Assembly: GCA_043764015.1 (NCBI GenBank)
Contig: JAYUKY010000049.1
Span: 1-14,413 of the forward strand
Source: JANYGM01 sp043764015
GTDB lineage: Bacteria > Bacteroidota > Bacteroidia > Cytophagales > Thermonemataceae
Direction: 5' to 3'
Length of the DNA stretch: 14,413 bases
The position numbers and the translations under genes were made by a program. Of the stretch, positions 5,904 through 12,079 are shown one piece after another. Each line of letters begins with the position of its first letter. The first letter of the stretch is position 1. A model generated the notes under the pieces. It was not told the DNA's origin. It did no database searches and saw only the letters and a program-made list of their open reading frames with translations.

Positions 5904-7100
5904 CTAACTTCCCACCTTATTTTTATCATTATCAATTTTCACGTCTCTCATACGCTCAATAGCATCTATTCCGTCCTGTTTGATTTGTCTGGTGGTCATA
6001 AACATAAAGCCTGCAAAAATGATAACCATAAAAATAAGTGCCGTTTCTGGTGAAACAGACATATTTTTATTGATAACCACTTTTTTGAGTGCATCTTTTA
6101 TTAGTTCCGCTTTGCTTTTGGCGGTATCTTCTAGCTTTTTGTGGGCATTTTTATTGATTTCAATAGCGGTTTTAGTGCTTTGTTTTGGCACTTCACCCTC
6201 TTTTTCTAGCTTTCTTACCTTTTCCTCATCTATTTGCGAATAATGGTGGCAAATCTCCGTAGAGGCAACTTCAAGTAGTGTTACAATGGTTTCTGTTGTA
6301 AAATCTGCCGTATCATCATCAATAATGATTTTGGAGCTGTTGCCGCCTGTGCTACTATTTGTATTGCTTGGCAACTTCTCAAAAGTAGCGACTGGCACAC
6401 TATCATCAATAGCACTAGCGTTTGGCGTATTGACTACTTTATTGCTACTTTTGGTAGTTACAATCGTGTCAAAATCTGCAAATGGGTTATCATAATCCGC
6501 ACCTTTGCTGATAGCTTCTGCTTCTGCTGACGGCTTGTAATGGCTACCTAAATCACGAGTTACTGGTTCTTGTGCAAGTGGCGCATCTGTAATGGATAGG
6601 GTGTTTGGGGTGTCGTCTGTGCTATCTAAAATATCCTCCTCCTGTACCTGTATAGGCGTTTGCACCTCCTGTGTGGGCGCAAACGTGGGCGCAAGTTCAC
6701 TAGCGGTTTCCACGTTTTCATTACTTATAGCATCACCATCAAAATGCTCAAAAACTTCATTTTGCTCATTTGTAGATGTGTTTATAGGTATTTCCAAATG
6801 ATTAGAAATAGATAAGTAATTTTTAGAAAAATCTTTATATAAATCTTTTTCTAGCCACATTTTGGCTTGTTCATAGATTTTTTGTGAAGAACTTGAAGAG
6901 GTGCGTTGCATCACGCTGGCAACTTGCTGATAGGTAAGCCCCATTTCACGTAAAAAATATGTACACAATGCTCTTGCTTCGGCAAGTTCTGCGGCGGTTA
7001 CGCCGTTTGATTTGGCTAAAATTTGCGCTTTTGTCAAATCATACGCCTTACAAACGGCTATAAAAATAGCATCAATAGCTTGATTATCTGGTTGTTTCAT
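5904..7100 (-). CDS. Membrane-anchored protein with DnaA domain IV-like N-terminus (398 aa)
   Basis: Residues about 8-90 resemble the DNA-binding domain IV of DnaA: a helix ending in AYDLT, then KSNGV, the ARALCTYFLREM helix, and GLTYQQVASVM as the helix-turn-helix. The DnaA signature D-H-[ST]-T-V after it is replaced by a serine run (RTSSSSSQKIY), so it probably does not read a standard DnaA box. No AAA+ domain is present. Residues about 95-290 are acidic, Thr/Ser/Asn-rich and probably disordered; residues about 290-350 are charged and helical; about 354-370 (LIFMVIIFAGFMFM) form one membrane span, with a charged 30-residue tail. The layout suggests a DNA-binding head tethered to the membrane by a long flexible arm, for instance to hold an origin or a genome at the membrane. 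It lies 59 bases after the 172-aa gene, past a perfect palindrome. Confidence 0.8.
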   Translation of the reverse strand: MKQPDNQAIDAIFIAVCKAYDLTKAQILAKSNGVTAAELAEARALCTYFLREMGLTYQQVASVMQRTSSSSSQKIYEQAKMWLEKDLYKDFSKNYLSISNHLEIPINTSTNEQNEVFEHFDGDAISNENVETASELAPTFAPTQEVQTPIQVQEEDILDSTDDTPNTLSITDAPLAQEPVTRDLGSHYKPSAEAEAISKGADYDNPFADFDTIVTTKSSNKVVNTPNASAIDDSVPVATFEKLPSNTNSSTGGNSSKIIIDDDTADFTTETIVTLLEVASTEICHHYSQIDEEKVRKLEKEGEVPKQSTKTAIEINKNAHKKLEDTAKSKAELIKDALKKVVINKNMSVSPETALIFMVIIFAGFMFMTTRQIKQDGIDAIERMRDVKIDNDKNKVGS

Positions 7101-7124
7101 TGTGAATTTGTAGTTATTTAATTC

Positions 7125-7157
7125 AGACCTTATAGGTTTTTAAAACCTATAAGGTCT
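7125..7157. repeat. Perfect 16-bp palindrome between two operon genes
   Basis: AGACCTTATAGGTTTT (7125-7140) is the exact inverse of 7142-7157, with a single central T. It starts just past the stop of the 172-aa gene. No T-run follows on the minus strand, so it is not a classic terminator. It may be an RNA-stabilising or attenuating hairpin, a protein-binding site or a dispersed Bacteroidetes intergenic repeat. Confidence 0.8.
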
Positions 7158-7159
7158 AT

Positions 7160-7678
7160 TTATTTTCCTATAATCATCTCTAAAAATCGTGAAAATGTGT
7201 ACTTATCAATGGCGGTGTTACAATCTTCACAATCAAAAGTATTGACTTGCAAAATGGTCTGTAAAACCTCTTTTTCGTCTATTTCTTTGAGTTCGTTGTA
7301 AATCAATATTTTGATGTAACCACCGTCTTTATTTTTGAACGCTTTTGCTATCATTGGAAAAATAGTCTTTAAAAGCATTCGTGCCTCAAAAGGTATGTTT
7401 TCCTCGTGTTCTTTGAAAATCTCCCAAAGTGGTTTTTTGTCGTATTCTGGGTTTGTGCTTAATTGCCACCTATCCTTGTCTGTATCACGTGTATAGATAT
7501 ATTGCGTAACGGTTGGAGTATCTTTTTTTGGCTGATTATGAAGTTCTACCAAAAAGCGTATTTTTAAGTCTGCGCTTTCCTGGTCTTTCATTAGGTTTGT
7601 GAGTGAGCTAATAGCCTGATTGATGTTATCTTCTCCTTGCGAGAGGATAAATGATTTAATAACTGGTTTTAAGTCCAT
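7160..7678 (-). CDS. Hypothetical protein (172 aa), first gene of the minus arm
   Basis: The frame extends to 7759, but I choose the ATG at 7678 (MDLKPVIKSF): a -7 element TAGCTTTG sits at 7722-7715, inside the longer frame, and the extension would place the start within the operator array. The protein is mainly helical, with a hydrophobic helix near residues 98-110 and a CEDC pair near the C-terminus (about residues 148-151) that could bind metal but lacks partners. I do not recognise the family. As the first gene after the iteron-like region it is a candidate replication or partition protein, on position only. It is probably controlled by whatever binds the TAGTACCAA array. Confidence 0.7.
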   Translation of the reverse strand: MDLKPVIKSFILSQGEDNINQAISSLTNLMKDQESADLKIRFLVELHNQPKKDTPTVTQYIYTRDTDKDRWQLSTNPEYDKKPLWEIFKEHEENIPFEARMLLKTIFPMIAKAFKNKDGGYIKILIYNELKEIDEKEVLQTILQVNTFDCEDCNTAIDKYTFSRFLEMIIGK

Positions 7679-7714
7679 TTTAAGGCAGTTTTTTATATTT
7701 TGGTTTGATTTATG

Positions 7715-7722
7715 CAAAGCTA
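7715..7722 (-). promoter_or_regulatory. Promoter -7 element of the leftward operon
   Basis: Minus-strand TAGCTTTG, with a TTG about 16 bases upstream, lies 36 bases before the ATG at 7678. It adjoins the operator array that begins at 7762. Confidence 0.6.
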
Positions 7723-7761
7723 CGCCATAAATAAGCTCCAAAAACATACGCAAAAACAAAA

Positions 7762-7980
7762 TAGTACCAACTTAGTCCCAACTTGGGACTAACTTAGTAC
7801 CAACTTGGGACTAAAAAGAAAATAACCTAATTGTACGCCTATTTTTGCGCTAAAAACGAAATAGTACCAACTTGGTACTAACTTAGTACCAAATTGACAT
7901 TTAGAGAAAATATGCTTGTTTTTGCGCTAAAAACAAAATAGTACCAAATTGGTACTATTTTGGTACTAACTTAGTACCAA
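7762..7980. promoter_or_regulatory. Array of twelve TAGTACCAA-type half-sites (iterons/operators, possible origin)
   Basis: Nine-base sites start at 7762, 7773, 7783, 7795, 7805, 7862, 7872, 7884, 7939, 7949, 7960 and 7972, in both orientations. Three are TAGTCCCAA variants. Perfect palindromes are formed at 7773-7791, 7862-7880 and 7939-7957, each with a 1-base centre. Within clusters the spacing is 10-12 bases, about one helical turn. Two clusters are preceded by a shared TTTTTGCGCTAAAAAC block, giving a 29-bp direct repeat (7842-7870 and 7919-7947, one mismatch) with a 77-bp period. The array lies between divergent promoters beside a ribbon-helix-helix gene. It may be an operator that nucleates cooperative binding, an iteron origin, a partition site, or several of these. 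Confidence 0.85.
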
Positions 7981-7995
7981 ATAAGATTTTTTTTG

Positions 7996-8003
7996 TAAAT
8001 TTG
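7996..8003 (+). promoter_or_regulatory. Promoter -7 element of the ribbon-helix-helix gene
   Basis: TAAATTTG matches TAnnTTTG. The expected -33 position falls in the last TAGTACCAA pair (7960-7980), so a protein bound there would block this promoter. The ATG at 8034 is 30 bases downstream. Confidence 0.6.
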
Positions 8004-8033
8004 TATTTGAAAATAACTCATAAATATCAAGAA

Positions 8034-8195
8034 ATGGATACGGACAGACTAAAACTTGCAAAAGTACATCTTACTGAAAATAAAATTAACAAACTCAAAG
8101 AAATAGGCTTAAAAAAAGGACTTAGCACGTTTGCGGCAGTTTGTCGTTTTGCTTTAAATGATTTTATCAAGCAAAACGCCACACTTATTGCATAA
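8034..8195 (+). CDS. Small ribbon-helix-helix-type DNA-binding protein (53 aa)
   Basis: I start the gene at the ATG at 8034, downstream of the -7 element; the longer frame from 8001 would begin inside the promoter. The pattern is a short strand (LAKVHLT), a first helix (ENKINKLKEIGLKKG), a turn (LST) and a second helix (FAAVCRFALNDFIKQ), the layout of Arc/CopG/MetJ ribbon-helix-helix proteins at their minimal length. Such proteins bind as dimers through the paired strand and often cover arrays of short repeats cooperatively. The twelve half-sites directly upstream are the obvious target, so it may repress itself and the leftward operon, or act as a copy-number or partition (ParG/Omega-like) protein. 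It is followed by a strong terminator. Confidence 0.75.
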   Translation: MDTDRLKLAKVHLTENKINKLKEIGLKKGLSTFAAVCRFALNDFIKQNATLIA

Positions 8196-8273
8196 TCTCA
8201 CCTAAAAAATGCGTTTATTTTTAGCAGTTTTCTAAAAAAATTGAGAAAAACAAAGAAAAAACAAAGAAAAAAC

Positions 8274-8315
8274 AAAAAAGTAGCCATTACATTTTATTGT
8301 AGTGGCTACTTTTTT
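8274..8315. terminator. Strong bidirectional terminator after the ribbon-helix-helix gene
   Basis: An A-run plus GTAGCCATTACA pairs with TGTAGTGGCTAC plus a T-run around a 6-base loop, with one G-T wobble. Confidence 0.85.
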
Positions 8316-8323
8316 GTCTAATT

Positions 8324-8409
8324 CCAAATGAATAAAAAACAGTCCAAAGCAATGGATTAAACCGCTTTCAAGGCGGTTTTTGCTTTTTATTTTAAAAGCG
8401 TTCATTTGG
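8324..8409. repeat. Nested inverted repeat enclosing a second terminator hairpin
   Basis: CCAAATGAA (8324-8332) is inverted at 8401-8409, AATAAAAA (8331-8338) is inverted at 8384-8391, and the centre is a hairpin AAACCGC/GCGGTTT (8359-8365 with 8373-8379) followed by T-rich sequence. The hairpin is probably a terminator. The outer repeats make an 86-bp quasi-palindrome with no gene in it. Confidence 0.6.
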
Positions 8410-8419
8410 ATTATTTGCT

Positions 8420-8453
8420 ATTTATCAAATAGTTTTTTACAATTTTGATAAAT
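8420..8453. promoter_or_regulatory. 10-bp inverted repeat upstream of the clamp-like gene
   Basis: ATTTATCAAA (8420-8429) and TTTGATAAAT (8444-8453) are perfect inverses separated by 14 bases, 34 bases before the ATG at 8488. It could be an operator or a leader hairpin. No good TAnnTTTG match is visible here, so the promoter of the plus-arm operon is not identified. Confidence 0.45.
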
Positions 8454-8487
8454 AAATCAAAGGAAAAATCAAAAAATAAAGAAAATA

Positions 8488-9750
8488 ATGCAAGATATTG
8501 GAACAAGTAACGCCATTTTGATAAAATCAGACGTTTTGTGGGAAGCATTGAAGATAATTAAGGCGTTTGTATCTCAAAATGCTCGTCTTTATGTGTTGCA
8601 AGATGCTTTTTACTTCAATGTTGTAGATGAAAAAATAGAAATTATAGCAACAGACACAAATAACTGGATAAAAGTTACTTTTCCTGTGCAAATTGTGCGT
8701 AAATCTGGAGTTTTTTGCGGCATTTTAAACTTTTCTAAGTTACATAAGTTCTTAGACCCAAAAATATTGCCTATTCAGCCTATAACTATTCGTTTGGGCG
8801 TGGAAAGTTACACTTTGGAGGTAATATATGAGCAAGGAAAGACACACAGCGCAACAGAAAGCTGCGAAAACTACCCTGCATTTAGCTATCCTACTACAAA
8901 AACTAGCTTAGGTTTTGTAGAAATGAAAGATTTTTACAAAAAAATCAAAGATTTGCCCCAATATCGTACTTCTTATAATGAAAGTTTTAAACTACTTGCC
9001 AGCAAAACAGAACTAAAAGTCTTTTTTTTAAATGAAAAAGTAGAAAAACTATTACCTCAAAAGGGATATTTTGAGGTATTTGATAGTGAAAAAAGTCTTT
9101 TTATACAAGGTATGCTCAACAATTTCTACAAAACAGAAATATTCCTTAAAAAAGACGAAAAATCTAAAATAGTAACACAAGAAGAGCTAAAAAATGCACT
9201 AAAACAGAAAAATGCTGATGCAATAATGATTTTAGAAGATGTTTTACTCAAAAAAGAACAAGTTTTGCCTGCACAAAAGGAGAAAAAAGAGAAAAAAGAA
9301 GACGTTATTTTCCTAAATAAAGTAATTGAAATAGACGAAGACGCTTTTGAGCCTTTTGATAAAGGAAATTATAAAGAATTTTCTGATAAAGTAGATGCTT
9401 TTTTGAGGCAATACTGGCGTTCTGAAAATGATTTTGATACTATCACAAATACGCAGAGTGGTTTTGTAATAGGTTTTGATAACACAGGCATTGATGAGCT
9501 TTCTGGCGCAAGGCGTGGAGAAACCAAAATGAAGGCTTTGAGCCAAATAAAACGCATTATTGAAGATGGGACTCTATTTACGGTGAGAGAGGACAAAAGA
9601 AACGCTGACAATATTTTAGCTATTTATACTTTTATCACTTACATCAAATATAAGGGGCAAAGTTATGAATATCAGTTTGTTGTGAAGCACAAACCACACG
9701 GAAAATTCATTTATGCAGTAAATTTGAGAATAGATAAACCACTTAACTAA
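8488..9750 (+). CDS. Sliding-clamp-like (DnaN-like) protein fused to an LPD3-like polyvalent domain (420 aa)
   Basis: Residues about 12-130 follow the first domain of the DNA polymerase III beta clamp: SDVLWEALKIIKAFVSQ, then FYFNVVDEKIEIIATDTNNW (like the clamp G-x-L-x-L-x-A-T-D strand), and a YPAF block near residue 129 like the clamp E-x-Y-P segment. Residues about 140-230 could be a second clamp fold. Only two of the usual three domains fit before a Lys/Glu linker (about 255-275). The C-terminus (about 285-420) has GFVIGFDNTG, a helix with KALSQIKRII, and strands with a KGQSYEYQFVVK block, resembling LPD3-type domains found in large polyvalent proteins of phages and conjugative elements. 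I assign both by pattern only. It leads the plus arm and may dock host polymerase or clamp-binding proteins onto the element. Confidence 0.7.
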   Translation: MQDIGTSNAILIKSDVLWEALKIIKAFVSQNARLYVLQDAFYFNVVDEKIEIIATDTNNWIKVTFPVQIVRKSGVFCGILNFSKLHKFLDPKILPIQPITIRLGVESYTLEVIYEQGKTHSATESCENYPAFSYPTTKTSLGFVEMKDFYKKIKDLPQYRTSYNESFKLLASKTELKVFFLNEKVEKLLPQKGYFEVFDSEKSLFIQGMLNNFYKTEIFLKKDEKSKIVTQEELKNALKQKNADAIMILEDVLLKKEQVLPAQKEKKEKKEDVIFLNKVIEIDEDAFEPFDKGNYKEFSDKVDAFLRQYWRSENDFDTITNTQSGFVIGFDNTGIDELSGARRGETKMKALSQIKRIIEDGTLFTVREDKRNADNILAIYTFITYIKYKGQSYEYQFVVKHKPHGKFIYAVNLRIDKPLN

Positions 9751-9897
9751 TGTCCCATTTTCTCTAATTTTCCTAAGAAAAACAGACAATTGACGGGGAT
9801 AGGCATAATCAAGTGGTTATATCTTAAAAACCACTCAACTAATCTCCTATCTCGCCTAAAAGACAATTTAGGAATGGGCATAGCTAAGTAGCTGATG
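9751..9897 (-). ncRNA. Multi-hairpin structured element, possible minus-strand RNA
   Basis: CCCATT (9754-9759) pairs with AATGGG (9873-9878) and closes several hairpins: GGGATAGG (9796-9803) with CCTATCTC (9846-9853), inside which AGTGGTT (9812-9818) pairs with AACCACT (9829-9835), and CCTAAA (9855-9860) with TTTAGG (9867-9872). A weaker TTCT/AGAA stem lies at 9760-9779. The stems abut almost without gaps, as in a stacked junction. A minus-strand TATATTTG (9905-9898) could start transcription into it; the -33 spacing is poor and no T-run marks an end, so the strand is uncertain. It could instead be structure in the plus-strand message or in single-stranded DNA. Confidence 0.45.
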
Positions 9898-9905
9898 CAA
9901 ATATA
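9898..9905 (-). promoter_or_regulatory. Candidate -7 element for the structured element
   Basis: Minus-strand TATATTTG, followed by CATCA as at the small-RNA promoter near 4883. The nearest TTG is only 15 bases upstream. Confidence 0.35.
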
Positions 9906-9933
9906 CAAAAAAATCTAATTCAATAGAAATTCA

Positions 9934-11343
9934 ATGAAAGAAATATTTAAAGAAGATATACAAGCTGTAAAAACAGCCCTCAAAGGTAAAGATTTGCGCC
10001 CAAACGTGAAAATAGAACTACAAGAGTTGTTACAAAGTTTTGAAACGCAATTTAAAAACAACGAAAATACAGGGCTTTCTGCCGTTGCCGTTGGTGAGAA
10101 AGAAAAGAAAGAAGCATTTTCAATGGAGCTTTACGAAATTTCAGGAAAAATTAAAAATGCAACATTGTATTTAGCAAAAAATAAAGATGCTCAATACACC
10201 GACAAAAGTTTTTTGGAAGCAAGAATGTTGCTTGACAAACTTTTAATTAAAGCAGAAAAAGATGAGGCTTTAAAAGGTTATTTCATTGATTGGATATACA
10301 AACCAAAAGAAAAATCATATGCGGCATTTAAAGAAATTATAGAATATTTCCCAGAAGGTTTGGGTAAATATGAATATAGTTTATCAGGTAGTTTAAGCCA
10401 GTCAATGCAAACGCTAATCAGGTATGTGAAAAAGTTAGATAAAGAGAAAAAGAAAGAAGCACCACAAACCACGCCTGCACAAGAGAAAGAAACACCAAAA
10501 GGACAAATAAACACTTTTGAGGAGTTTAAAGAGTTGGTAGTGCGCTACAAAGTAGGAATTCATTATTTTGTAGGATACAAAAACAACAGAAAGTTTAATA
10601 GTGATTTTAGGTATCATCAAAAATTGGGCAAAGGATACCACACTGAAAAACCTTTTTTTGTTGAAGCAATGAGAAAAGAGGCTATTTTTTGGTGTAAAGA
10701 CTTTGATGGAGCTAATTGCAATGCTAAATCTGTTTTACAAGAAGCATACAAAGTATATCTAGAGCAAAATAACCTTACTGAAACCACAAAAACGGCTATT
10801 GATAAGCCAAAAACCACGCCTGCACAAGAGAAAGAAACACCAAAAGGACAAATAACCACTTTTGAGGAGAAAGAAGAGAAACAAGCAGAAATAACCACTT
10901 TTGAGGAATTTTTAACGCATATTAAGTCGTATAAACGAGGGGCAAACCATAAAAAATGGGGACAACAATATACTAATACCTTCAAAAACAAGGTTATTTT
11001 ATCAAATTATGGACGTTATCCACGTTTGGATATTTTGCAAGACGAATACCAAAGAATTATTGAGGGAGGGAAAGAATATTTTGATGCCTTAGATGATGTA
11101 AGCCCGCAAGATGCAAAAAAACATAATTTCTTTGAGGTAGAAAAAATGCTATCAAAAGTAAAGGAAGAACCAAAAACCACGCCTACACGTAGCCAAATAG
11201 ATAAGGCTGCCAATAATAATATGACTTTGCAAGAGCGTATTGATGCCCTAAAAGCAACTCTAAAATATGCTAACAAACAACAAAAACCTGCAATACTAAG
11301 CAGGATAGACGGATTAAAAACTTCACTTAAATACTCAAAATAA
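9934..11343 (+). CDS. Large modular protein with duplicated linker (469 aa), unknown function
   Basis: I do not recognise the family. The protein is hydrophilic, Lys/Glu-rich and mostly helical. It contains two copies of TTPAQEKETPKGQI-x-TFEE (starting near residues 179 and 294), exactly 115 residues apart. Each linker leads into a TFEEF-x-YK-x-G segment, suggesting related domains of which the second is diverged. A third, shorter KTTPT linker lies near residue 412. The N-terminal segment (AVKTALKGKDLRPNVKIEL) and the C-terminal segment (ALKATLKYANKQQKPAIL) look like related helical hairpins capping both ends. Such beads-on-linkers layouts are usual in polyvalent proteins of mobile elements. 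It starts 183 bases after the clamp-like gene, past the multi-hairpin element, and its TAA shares its last base with the next ATG (TAATG), so the two are translationally coupled. Confidence 0.75.
   Translation: MKEIFKEDIQAVKTALKGKDLRPNVKIELQELLQSFETQFKNNENTGLSAVAVGEKEKKEAFSMELYEISGKIKNATLYLAKNKDAQYTDKSFLEARMLLDKLLIKAEKDEALKGYFIDWIYKPKEKSYAAFKEIIEYFPEGLGKYEYSLSGSLSQSMQTLIRYVKKLDKEKKKEAPQTTPAQEKETPKGQINTFEEFKELVVRYKVGIHYFVGYKNNRKFNSDFRYHQKLGKGYHTEKPFFVEAMRKEAIFWCKDFDGANCNAKSVLQEAYKVYLEQNNLTETTKTAIDKPKTTPAQEKETPKGQITTFEEKEEKQAEITTFEEFLTHIKSYKRGANHKKWGQQYTNTFKNKVILSNYGRYPRLDILQDEYQRIIEGGKEYFDALDDVSPQDAKKHNFFEVEKMLSKVKEEPKTTPTRSQIDKAANNNMTLQERIDALKATLKYANKQQKPAILSRIDGLKTSLKYSK
10466..10524 (+). 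repeat. 59-bp direct repeat in the 469-aa gene, copy 1
   Basis: It matches 10811-10869 with one mismatch (10511), 345 bases apart, which is in frame. The repeat encodes the TTPAQEKETPKGQI linker. Confidence 0.9.
10811..10869 (+). repeat. 59-bp direct repeat in the 469-aa gene, copy 2
   Basis: Near-identical to 10466-10524. The linker sequence is more conserved than the domains it joins, pointing to recent duplication or gene conversion at the linker. Confidence 0.9.
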
Positions 11344-12005
11344 TGACAAAACTAGAAGTTCTGCAAAATGACAGAAAAAAAGTAGCAAGTTCACCAGACC
11401 TTAGAGAGGACGAAATGATTGAAATATTAGCTACCATTGACGATAAAATTGCCAAAGAAGAGAAAAAAAGCGGTAAAACCGTAGCTAAGAAAACGGTAAA
11501 ACCTCCCGCAAAAGTAGCAGAAAAACCTACTGAAAAAGTAGAAAAACCTGCACCTGTTGCCGTTGAGCCAAAGGAGGAAAAACCACAGGAAACGCAAAAA
11601 ACGACCAATAGCACCAGCGCAAGCACAGGCGTAGAACAATGTAAAACCATTATTGCAGACTTTAACGCTGCAAAACGTGCCAAAGAAGCTGACGAAGTCC
11701 GCCAAAAAATGGTAAAAGAAGCACCCACGCCCAAAGCTATTGAAGAAGTCAAAAAACTTTCTGATAGCCAAATACTGGCATCTGCAAAGCCAAAAGTACG
11801 TATTGACGTTTTGAGTAAAGAAAAAATTAGCTCTATTGTCAAACAAAATTTAAATCACTACTTGGAAAGGTTTAAAAGCAGAATAGATGCACAGAAAATC
11901 AAAGATGATAAAGAAATGATTGATAGATTTCTTGAAGACACATCAAATTTGATGTATGGGTGGATTGGTGAGGAAGTTCAAAAAAGAGCAAATTATTTTT
12001 TTTAA
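11343..12005 (+). CDS. Hypothetical protein with Lys/Pro/Glu linker (220 aa)
   Basis: The ATG overlaps the preceding TAA by one base. Residues 1-40 (LEVLQNDRKKVASSPDLRED, then EILATIDDKIAKEE) form a helical hairpin resembling those at both ends of the 469-aa protein. Residues about 42-95 are Lys/Pro/Glu/Thr/Val low complexity, probably disordered and able to contact nucleic acid or membrane. Residues about 97-220 are helical and charged, with no recognised motif. The shared N-terminal module and coupling suggest that the proteins work in one complex. The long hydrophobic reading frames on the opposite strand are shadows of the Lys/Glu-rich code. Confidence 0.75.
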   Translation: MTKLEVLQNDRKKVASSPDLREDEMIEILATIDDKIAKEEKKSGKTVAKKTVKPPAKVAEKPTEKVEKPAPVAVEPKEEKPQETQKTTNSTSASTGVEQCKTIIADFNAAKRAKEADEVRQKMVKEAPTPKAIEEVKKLSDSQILASAKPKVRIDVLSKEKISSIVKQNLNHYLERFKSRIDAQKIKDDKEMIDRFLEDTSNLMYGWIGEEVQKRANYFF

Positions 12006-12079
12006 GAAAAATAATAAAATTACAACAGCGTTGTACGAACTTTTAGACAAAATGATTTACTTAAAAAATAACACCAAAA

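Noticed and set aside
7679..7759. Upstream extension of the 172-aa protein
   Set aside because: It contains the promoter -7 element of that gene; the internal ATG at 7678 is better placed.
7762..7980. Repeats considered as a CRISPR array or transposon ends
   Set aside because: Half-sites are 9 bases in both orientations at one-turn spacing between divergent promoters, which is an operator/iteron pattern.
9751..9897. tRNA or tmRNA from the cloverleaf-like fold
   Set aside because: There is no T-loop consensus (GGTTCGAATCC type), no anticodon arm geometry and no CCA end.
11327..11846. Long minus-strand frames of Phe/Ser/Leu- and Cys-rich composition
   Set aside because: They are antisense shadows of the Lys/Glu/Pro-rich 220-aa gene, with no promoter or start context.
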